Shown here piece after piece: positions 1 to 5,747 of a stretch of 7,718 nt of DNA. Made by a program: the position numbers and the translations under genes. Under the pieces are notes generated by a model. That model was not told the origin of the DNA. It did not search any database and saw only the letters and a program-made list of their open reading frames with translations. Within the stretch, counting starts at the first letter, position 1. Each line of letters begins with the position of its first letter. Origin of the DNA: Salibacteraceae bacterium (GTDB lineage Bacteria; Bacteroidota; Bacteroidia; Flavobacteriales_G; Salibacteraceae). The stretch lies in the NCBI GenBank assembly GCA_023262195.1, contig JALRDM010000211.1:1-7718 (forward strand), written 5' to 3'.

Positions 1-162
1 CACGTAGCCGATCAGGACGCTGAGGTCAAGTTGGTTGAAGAAATTATTGCATTAAAAGCAGATGTTGATCGGCAAAAAGAACTCGCCACCAATATCCTAA
101 AGCATGGTAAGCCAAATGCTTCAAACGACATTGCTAACGAAGTAATTGCACTGTCTTTATGA
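1..162 (+). CDS. murG: MurG, C-terminal fragment (UDP-GlcNAc:lipid I GlcNAc transferase)
   Basis: Frame 1 is open from the window edge to a TGA at 160-162 and gives 53 residues, starting HVADQDAEVK and ending NEVIALSL. MurG adds GlcNAc to lipid I at the inner face of the cytoplasmic membrane, making lipid II. The fragment matches the end of Bacteroidota MurG as I know it: an acidic helix, then a 'KHGKPNASNDIANEV' stretch resembling the usual 'KPNAAxEIA' terminal helix. The catalytic and nucleotide-binding parts lie upstream of the window, so the call rests on this short tail plus its position directly before murC. Its stop overlaps the murC start as ATGA, the usual sign of translational coupling. 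The gene is cut by the window edge, not broken. Confidence 0.85.
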   Translation, partial: HVADQDAEVKLVEEIIALKADVDRQKELATNILKHGKPNASNDIANEVIALSL

Positions 163-1517
163 ATCTACAAAATGTTCAACGGGCATATTTTTTAGGCATA
201 GGAGGTATTGGCATGAGTGCCATTGCACGATACCTAAAGATGCAGGGAGCGTATGTCTCTGGATATGACAAAACTCCCAGCGACCTTACAGATCAACTTA
301 TTGCTGAAGGTATTGCCGTTCATTTCAACGAAGAGCAAAGCAACTTTGACACTGAAGCTGACCTATACATCTACACACCTGCCATCCCTCAGGACCACCC
401 CTACTTTAACCTTGTTCCAATTCAACATCAATGGCACAAAAGGTCAGAGGTTCTGCAATGGATTACGGATCATACGAAAACTATCGCTGTAAGCGGAACA
501 CACGGTAAAACCACCACCTCCGCCTTTTTAACCCACATATTGTATCAGGTACATGGCCAGAGTTCAGGATTCGTGGGTGGAGTTATGTCAAACTATAACT
601 CAAACTTAATTGCTGCTCCAGACTCGGAATATATTGTGGTTGAAGCCGATGAATTTGACAAATCATTTCTTAAGCTCAACCCTGAAATTGCGCTCATCAC
701 TAGTCTTGATCCAGATCATTTAGACATCTATGGGTCATTTGATGCGATGAAAAAAGACTATCAAGCGTTTGCCTCGTTAACGAAAACTTTGGTGGTCAAT
801 AAACGGTTGTTGGACGATTTTCAAGAAGCCAACCACAGTTACTCCGCGCTCTCTAACTCTAATAATGGCTATGAAGGTGCAAACATCAGAGTAGTTGATT
901 CACAGTTCAGATTTGAAGTAAATCATAACGGTGAGCATCTTGGAGTATTTACGTCTCAACTACCCGGGCGGCATAATGTGGAAAACGCTGTTGCTGCCAT
1001 CAGTATAGCGCATATCCTTGGATTGAGCATGGAGGAGGTGGCCAAAGCTGTAGGCTCATTTAAAGGTGTGCATCGCAGATTCGATCGTGTATTGGAAAAT
1101 GCTCACGTTAGACTCATCGATGACTATGCACACCATCCCACTGAAATAAAAGCCGCCATTAGTGCAGCCAAAGAACTCTACCCCAACACAAAGATTACGG
1201 TGATATTTCAACCACATTTATACAGTCGCACGCGTGATCTTGAAGATGGCTTTGTGGAGAGCCTAAGTGAGGCAGATGTAGTCATTTTGCTACCGATTTA
1301 TCCCGCTAGAGAAAAGCCTATTGACGGTGTTTCTAGCGCCAATCTTTTGAAAAAGCTTTCGTTGAAAACTAAGCACCTCGTTGAAAAATCACACCTCGGC
1401 AAAGCCGTATTATCGCTATCACCAGAAACTGTAATAGTTCTTGGAGCTGGGGATATTGATCGAAGTGTTAAACCCCTCGCAAAGCTGCTTGAAAACTGGA
1501 AGCCAGATGTGGAATAG
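159..1517 (+). CDS. murC: UDP-N-acetylmuramate--L-alanine ligase (MurC)
   Basis: This 452-residue cytoplasmic ligase attaches L-alanine to UDP-MurNAc with ATP, the first step of peptide stem assembly. All three Mur ligase domains are visible. The N-terminal Rossmann-like UDP-binding domain has FLGIGGIGMS at 11-20. The central ATPase has the P-loop GTHGKTTT at 113-120, VEADEFDKSF at 161-170 and DPDHLDIYG at 184-192. The linker into the C-terminal domain has PGRHNVENA at 269-277 and HRRFD at 305-309, followed by DDYAHHPTEI at 321-330, QPHLYSRT at 351-358 and GAGDID at 429-434. Length is normal for the family. The ATG at 159 overlaps the murG stop and sits a normal distance before the first glycine motif; no Shine-Dalgarno precedes it. 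The DDYAHHPTE signature separates MurC from MurD, MurE and MurF; the related Mpl ligase is less likely given the operon position. Confidence 0.97.
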   Translation: MNLQNVQRAYFLGIGGIGMSAIARYLKMQGAYVSGYDKTPSDLTDQLIAEGIAVHFNEEQSNFDTEADLYIYTPAIPQDHPYFNLVPIQHQWHKRSEVLQWITDHTKTIAVSGTHGKTTTSAFLTHILYQVHGQSSGFVGGVMSNYNSNLIAAPDSEYIVVEADEFDKSFLKLNPEIALITSLDPDHLDIYGSFDAMKKDYQAFASLTKTLVVNKRLLDDFQEANHSYSALSNSNNGYEGANIRVVDSQFRFEVNHNGEHLGVFTSQLPGRHNVENAVAAISIAHILGLSMEEVAKAVGSFKGVHRRFDRVLENAHVRLIDDYAHHPTEIKAAISAAKELYPNTKITVIFQPHLYSRTRDLEDGFVESLSEADVVILLPIYPAREKPIDGVSSANLLKKLSLKTKHLVEKSHLGKAVLSLSPETVIVLGAGDIDRSVKPLAKLLENWKPDVE

Positions 1518-2304
1518 AGCATTATATATTGTAAGTTGGATTTTCGGAATAGTACTCATAGTTGTGCTGCTAGGCGCATCCGTGGTATCATCGAAGCGTG
1601 CACTTTTATCAGATATCAAAGTCAATATTGATTATGGTGAGGGTAATTTCTTCATAGACAATGATGATGTAACCGAAGTGGTATCTGATTTGGGCTATGA
1701 AATTGACAGCACTGCAATCATCGAAATCAATCCAGGAAAAATTGAGCATGTGCTTGAAAACAATGCCTTCATCGAAAGTGCCGAAGTTTATGAATATCTT
1801 AATGGAGCGCTTCACATTGATGTACAGGTGCGTCAACCCATTGTAAGGATATACAGCCAAAATGGCCAAAGCGTTTATCTAGACGAAAACGGCAAGTTTA
1901 TGCCACTGAGCCGAAGATATTCGTCACGAACTCCGATCACCAATGGCTTTATCTCTATTAAGCTTAACGAACTGATTGGTACTGATATTAATACGGCTGT
2001 AGACAGTATTGATCATCCTGATATCGATGTTATCATGGACTTATTCCAAGTCGTCAGTAAATGTCGTGAAGACGAGTTTTGGAAGGCTCAATTCAACCAA
2101 TTCTATGTGAATGCTGACCATGAAATAGAGCTCATTCCGCGGGTGGGAGATCACATTGTGCTCGTAGGAAATGCAAATCAAATTGATAAAAAATTGAAAA
2201 AATTAAGCCTGTTTTATCAGAAAGGATTGAATAAGACAGGTTGGAACGAATACAAAACAATTAACCTCAAGTATGCAAACCAAGTGGTTTGTAGTAAAAG
2301 CTAA
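1507..2304 (+). CDS. ftsQ: Divisome protein FtsQ, bitopic membrane protein
   Basis: From ATG 1507 this encodes 265 residues. The first 5 or so are cytoplasmic, followed by one hydrophobic segment at about 6-27 and a long extracytoplasmic part. The stretch at about 36-110, including FFIDNDDVTEVV and the conserved-looking INPGKIEHVLENNAFIESAEV, fits a POTRA-like domain. The beta-rich part after it, with VRQPIVRIYSQNGQSVYLDENG split across 108-129 and PLSRRYSSRTPITNG at 133-147, matches my memory of flavobacterial FtsQ. FtsQ links early and late divisome proteins, usually with FtsB and FtsL. I chose 1507 over the in-frame ATG at 1441 because 1441 would overlap the conserved MurC end by 77 nt and add 22 residues (MELGILIEVLNPSQS...) that only mirror murC codons. 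The chosen start overlaps murC by 11 nt; a weak GGAAG lies at 1498-1502. FtsQ diverges strongly in this phylum, so the name rests on architecture, conserved pieces and gene order. Confidence 0.88.
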   Translation: MWNRALYIVSWIFGIVLIVVLLGASVVSSKRALLSDIKVNIDYGEGNFFIDNDDVTEVVSDLGYEIDSTAIIEINPGKIEHVLENNAFIESAEVYEYLNGALHIDVQVRQPIVRIYSQNGQSVYLDENGKFMPLSRRYSSRTPITNGFISIKLNELIGTDINTAVDSIDHPDIDVIMDLFQVVSKCREDEFWKAQFNQFYVNADHEIELIPRVGDHIVLVGNANQIDKKLKKLSLFYQKGLNKTGWNEYKTINLKYANQVVCSKS

Positions 2305-2307
2305 TCT

Positions 2308-3582
2308 ATGGAGTCAAACGATCAAATAATCGTTGGTTTAGACATCGGAACAACCAAAATTGCGTGTCTCGTTGGTAAGAAAAATGAGTACGGAAAGCTA
2401 GAGCTGCTTGGCATGGGTAAGGCAGAATCTGTGGGTGTAAGACGTGGCGTAGTCTCACATATCACACCCGCGGTTCAGGCGATACGATTAGCTGTGGAAC
2501 AAGCAAAACTTAATGCCGATACAGAAATAAGTGTGGTCAACGTAGGAATAGCCGGACAGCACATTAAAAGCCTTCAACACCGCGGTGTCATCACGCTTGA
2601 GAACCTTGAAGAAGAGATATCACAAAAAGATGTGGACGCGCTTATCGAGGATATGCACAAGCTCGTGCTACCTCCAGGCGAATCGATAATCCATGTGCTT
2701 CCACAAGATTTCATAGTGGATAATGAAAGTGGTATCAAGGACCCAATTGGGATGAGCGGAATACGGCTCGAGGCTAACTTTCATATCATCACAGGCCTGG
2801 TTACCGCGGTACAAAATATTTACAAGTGTGTAAGAAAAGCAGACTTAGAAGTCGCGGACCTTACGCTAGAGCCACTCGCATCATCCGATGCCGTGTTGAG
2901 CGCAGAGGAAAAAGAAGCAGGAGTTGCGCTTGTTGATATTGGAGGAGGCACCACCGATGTTGCCATTTTTCAAGACGGCATCATCAGACATACTGCAGTA
3001 ATTCCATTTGGAGGTAACATTATCACGGACGACATCAAAGAAGGATGTACCATAATCAGAAAGCAAGCTGAGCTGCTTAAGGTGAAATTCGGTTCTGCAC
3101 TGGCAAGCGAAAACCAGGCAAATGACATTGTGGTAATTCCTGGATTGAACGGACGTGATCCTAAGGAGATAAGTGTAAAAAACTTGGCACATATCATTCA
3201 AGCTCGTATGGAGGAGATTATTGAGCAGGTTTACTTTGAAATCAGAAATTCAGGATTCGAACGTAAGCTTATCGCTGGTATTGTAATTACAGGCGGTGGT
3301 GCTCAACTGAAGCACATACCTCAACTATTTGAGTATTTAACAGGAATGGATACCCGAATTGGATATCCAACTGAACATCTTGCTTCTGGTAATGAAAAAG
3401 TATCAAGTCCAATGTATGCAACGGGTGTTGGCCTGGTGCTCAAAGGGTTTGAATATGCTGATCGTCAAGGGAGAAGAGTTACATCCGTTGGCGCCACTCC
3501 AAAGACTAGAAAGAAAAATGGCTTGTTTGATAAAATATTGAGCATGGGTAAAGAATGGTTTGAAGAAGACGACCAGATATAA
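2308..3582 (+). CDS. ftsA: Cell division protein FtsA, actin-like Z-ring membrane anchor
   Basis: This is a 424-residue actin/HSP70-fold ATPase that binds the FtsZ tail and attaches Z-ring filaments to the inner face of the membrane. Visible motifs are phosphate-1 GLDIGTTKIAC at 10-20, phosphate-2 DIGGGTTDVAIF at 210-221 and the adenosine loop ITGGGAQL at 327-334. The region at about 85-165, with VLPQDFIVDNESGIKDPIGMSG split across 130-151, is the FtsA-specific 1C subdomain that replaces the 1B domain of actin. Together with position before ftsZ, this rules out MreB, ParM or PilM. The end, GLFDKILSMGKEWFEE at 405-420, reads as an amphipathic helix with F, I, L, M and W on one face, which is the expected membrane-targeting element. 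The ATG is 3 nt after the ftsQ stop with no Shine-Dalgarno, so translation is probably coupled. Length is normal. Confidence 0.97.
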   Translation: MESNDQIIVGLDIGTTKIACLVGKKNEYGKLELLGMGKAESVGVRRGVVSHITPAVQAIRLAVEQAKLNADTEISVVNVGIAGQHIKSLQHRGVITLENLEEEISQKDVDALIEDMHKLVLPPGESIIHVLPQDFIVDNESGIKDPIGMSGIRLEANFHIITGLVTAVQNIYKCVRKADLEVADLTLEPLASSDAVLSAEEKEAGVALVDIGGGTTDVAIFQDGIIRHTAVIPFGGNIITDDIKEGCTIIRKQAELLKVKFGSALASENQANDIVVIPGLNGRDPKEISVKNLAHIIQARMEEIIEQVYFEIRNSGFERKLIAGIVITGGGAQLKHIPQLFEYLTGMDTRIGYPTEHLASGNEKVSSPMYATGVGLVLKGFEYADRQGRRVTSVGATPKTRKKNGLFDKILSMGKEWFEEDDQI

Positions 3583-3618
3583 CTGCACACATTGAGTGAT
3601 CAATAAAACTGAAAGACT

Positions 3619-5514
3619 ATGAAATTCGATCTACCAAAAGAAAACGCAAACATCATAAAAGTACTCGGAGTTGGTGGTGGCGGCAGCAATGCTGTTAACC
3701 ACATGTACGAACAAGGCATCAATGGTGTTGACTTCCTCGTTTGCAACACTGATCAACAGGCATTGGATATTAGCCCTGTTCCCATTAAAATACAGCTTGG
3801 CTCAACCCTTACTGAAGGTCGAGGGGCGGGATCCATTGCAGAAGTTGGAAAAAACGCAGCCATCGAAAACATTGATGAAATCAAAGATTTACTTTCCACG
3901 AATACCAAAATGGTTTTCATCACTGCGGGTATGGGTGGCGGCACCGGAACCGGAGCAGCCCCAGTCATTGCCAAGACAGCACGTGAAATGGGGATTCTTA
4001 CCGTAGGCATTGTTACCATGCCATTCTTTTTTGAAGGAAGAAAGCGAAGAGAGCAAGCTGAGCAAGGAATAAAGGAGATACGCGAAAACGTTGATACCCT
4101 GTTGATTATCAACAATGAGAAACTCCGAGAAATGTGTGGAAATCTAGCCATAGCCAAGGCATTTGCAATGGCAGATGATGTATTAACTACTGCTGCCAAA
4201 GGCATCGCTGAAATAATCACCAGACATGGATACATCAATGTTGATTTTGAAGATGTACGCACAGTAATGAGTGATTCTGGCGTAGCAATTATGGGATCGG
4301 CTCAAGCCGAAGGAGAGAATAGATCTATACAAGCGGTTGAAAAAGCCTTGGCATCGCCACTATTAAACGATAATAATATTGAGGGAGCCAGATATATACT
4401 TCTGAACATTGCATTTGGCAATCAAGAGGTACTCATGGATGAAATTAGTGACATAACAGATTACATTCAAGATGAAGCCGGCTCGTCCGCTGACGTTATC
4501 TGGGGCTATGGAATGGACGAATCATTAGGTGATGCTCTTTCAGTAACCATAATTGCTACTGGTTTTAACAGCAATCCAAATACAGGAGTGAACCTCGAAC
4601 GAAGACCAGAGACGCGTAAAATGAACCTGGTTGAACCAATCGTTAAAAAGGAAGAAATCACAGAAAAACCAGAGCAAAAGAAAGATGAACCGTTCCTAAA
4701 GTCAGATGATTCTGAGACTAAAGAGGCTTCAAATACCGAAATAGGTAACGTCTCAACTCCAAAGCAAACAGATATTGAATTTGAAATTACGAGGCATCAT
4801 TTAGAAGATGATTTTAAGGAGGAAATTGACTCAGATTCTGGCGAGCAGAAAGATGAGAACCTTGAAAGTGAGCCATACATACAATCCAAATCAAATGATG
4901 AGGAGCAAACATCCGATGCTATTGATAGCATGACAAAGGAGATGTCAAGCGAAACTGAAATCCCATTCGATGAAATAGAAAACTCTGATGAAGTCGAAAA
5001 GCCTTCAACATCATCACGCTTTACTCTCACCGGCTCAATTGAATCTAACGAACCAGAAGCTTCTGAAAGCGACAATCGACCAACCAACGATCCAGCCCAG
5101 AGCAATGAACCAAGAGAATGGGAACCGTTCATGCGAAGCGAATCTAGCGAACCTGCAAAGCAAGACCGTACAATCATTAATGAAACCCCCAAATTCAAGA
5201 CGACCAACCCAGCACCGAACGCTGGTCATGGTCAAAATAATGATCAGGAAATTCGAGAAGAGCAAAGTAAACGAGCCAGTGATCGCTTAAGTCGATTGAG
5301 AGACTTAAGCATGAAGTTGAGAACACCATCTGGCATGAGTGATTTAGAAAATGAACCGGCATTCAAGAGAAAGCAAATCAACTTGGATGATGTACCAAAC
5401 TCTTCAGAATCCAGCGCTAGTCGATTCACTTTAAGTGAGGAAGAAAATGAAGATGGCGAGAAGAAAACCAAGCTTCGTCCGAACAATCCGTTCTTGCACG
5501 ATAATGTAGACTAA
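3619..5514 (+). CDS. ftsZ: Cell division GTPase FtsZ with long acidic C-terminal linker
   Basis: This 631-residue tubulin-like GTPase forms the cytoplasmic Z-ring. The core, about 1-318, is fully conserved: GVGGGGSNAV at 17-26, NTDQQAL at 44-50, the GTPase signature GMGGGTGTGAAP at 104-115 and the T7 catalytic loop NVDFEDVRTVM at 207-217 with both acidic residues. After about 320 comes a 230-residue low-complexity linker rich in E, D, S, N and K, predicted to be disordered. A conserved tail follows: a basic helix DRLSRLRDLSMKLRTPSGM at 555-573, then INLDDVPNSSESSASRFTL at 587-605, ending in PNNPFLHDNVD. This tail matches flavobacterial FtsZ as I recall it. The protein is much longer than the 380-residue E. 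coli form but not out of range for this phylum. The linker carries repeated short motifs (see findings). The gene starts 36 nt after ftsA without a Shine-Dalgarno and is the last gene of the operon. Confidence 0.98.
   Translation: MKFDLPKENANIIKVLGVGGGGSNAVNHMYEQGINGVDFLVCNTDQQALDISPVPIKIQLGSTLTEGRGAGSIAEVGKNAAIENIDEIKDLLSTNTKMVFITAGMGGGTGTGAAPVIAKTAREMGILTVGIVTMPFFFEGRKRREQAEQGIKEIRENVDTLLIINNEKLREMCGNLAIAKAFAMADDVLTTAAKGIAEIITRHGYINVDFEDVRTVMSDSGVAIMGSAQAEGENRSIQAVEKALASPLLNDNNIEGARYILLNIAFGNQEVLMDEISDITDYIQDEAGSSADVIWGYGMDESLGDALSVTIIATGFNSNPNTGVNLERRPETRKMNLVEPIVKKEEITEKPEQKKDEPFLKSDDSETKEASNTEIGNVSTPKQTDIEFEITRHHLEDDFKEEIDSDSGEQKDENLESEPYIQSKSNDEEQTSDAIDSMTKEMSSETEIPFDEIENSDEVEKPSTSSRFTLTGSIESNEPEASESDNRPTNDPAQSNEPREWEPFMRSESSEPAKQDRTIINETPKFKTTNPAPNAGHGQNNDQEIREEQSKRASDRLSRLRDLSMKLRTPSGMSDLENEPAFKRKQINLDDVPNSSESSASRFTLSEEENEDGEKKTKLRPNNPFLHDNVD
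4687..5433 (+). repeat. Degenerate short linear motifs repeated in the FtsZ linker and tail
   Basis: This is a protein-level repeat inside ftsZ. The pattern E-P-[FY]-[LIM]-[KQR]-S occurs three times: EPFLKS at residues 357-362, EPYIQS at 418-423 and EPFMRS at 502-507. Each is followed by acidic or serine residues. A second motif, SRFTL, occurs at 466-470 and again at 601-605, each time after a serine-rich stretch. The DNA copies differ in codon choice, so this is not a recent DNA duplication. Function is unknown; motif recurrence in a biased-composition linker could be partly chance. Confidence 0.5.
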
Positions 5515-5540
5515 CACATATTCACAATTACTGCATGTTG

Positions 5541-5569
5541 AGGCCATCAAATATTTGATGGCCTTTTTT
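5541..5569 (+). terminator. Rho-independent terminator of the dcw operon
   Basis: A perfect 24-nt palindrome (aggccatcaaat and its complement) spans 5541-5564 and begins 27 nt after the ftsZ stop. The run of six T at 5564-5569 follows the stem directly. The hairpin has a GGCC base and an A/T-rich tip, so about 10 pairs with a small AT loop are realistic. There is no A-run on the upstream side, so it should work only on the + strand. It separates the division operon from the secreted-protein gene. Confidence 0.9.
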
Positions 5570-5607
5570 GTTCTGGTATTTATACCTAAACCCAACACTT
5601 TGAATTG

Positions 5608-5615
5608 TATCTTTG
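5608..5615 (+). promoter_or_regulatory. Candidate Bacteroidota -7 promoter box (TATCTTTG)
   Basis: TATCTTTG matches the Bacteroidota housekeeping -7 consensus TAnnTTTG exactly. It lies after the operon terminator and about 65 nt before the ATG at 5682, a sensible place for a promoter of that gene. I find no clear TTG or TTTG -33 element at the usual 19-21 nt upstream spacing, so the call rests on one short box. A second, poorer option is TTTG at 5644-5647 with TAACTTAA at 5665-5672, but this would start transcription almost at the ATG. Confidence 0.4.
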
Positions 5616-5681
5616 ATAGTTTAGCCAACGTTAAGCGCATTTTTTTGTCCGTGTAATCTGCGATTAACTTAAAATTAGACT

Positions 5682-5747
5682 ATGACCTCAAGACTACCGT
5701 ATGTTCTGATATTTCTAGCTTTATCCGTCTCCGGTTTTTCACAAGCC
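5682..5747 (+). other. Signal peptide of the secreted repeat protein
   Basis: Residues 1-22 read MTSRLPYVLIFLALSVSGFS followed by QA. There is one Arg at position 4, a hydrophobic core at about 5-16 and a small-residue SGFSQA end. Cleavage after S-Q-A (residue 22) or just before the alanine is plausible. No lipobox cysteine is present, so this should be a type I signal and not a lipoprotein signal. Confidence 0.8.

Noticed and set aside
1507..2304. Possible missing ddl (D-Ala-D-Ala ligase) between murC and ftsQ as a sign of gene loss
   Set aside because: Absence of ddl here is, to my knowledge, the normal layout in Bacteroidota, and the murC-ftsQ overlap leaves no scar of a lost gene.
3591..3604. 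Small inverted repeat ATTGA-GTGA-TCAAT in the ftsA-ftsZ gap
   Set aside because: A 5-bp A/T-rich stem with no T-run is too weak for a terminator and is expected by chance. No regulatory site family is recognised.
3753..4262. 169-codon reading frame on the - strand within ftsZ
   Set aside because: It is fully antisense to the most conserved part of the FtsZ core, its protein has no recognisable motif and is rich in S, P and M, and it lies inside a + strand operon. It is a shadow of ftsZ codon bias.
4797..5207. 136-codon reading frame on the - strand opposite the FtsZ linker
   Set aside because: Its serine/leucine-rich content is the reverse complement of the acidic linker codons. There is no promoter or other support.
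3619..5514. The 631-residue FtsZ length taken as a fusion with another protein
   Set aside because: The extra length is a low-complexity linker followed by the phylum-typical tail, with no second folded domain. Long linkers are common in Bacteroidota FtsZ.
5431..5640. 69-codon - strand reading frame across the end of ftsZ and the intergenic gap
   Set aside because: It runs through the terminator palindrome and into the ftsZ coding end, and has no homologous-looking motif.
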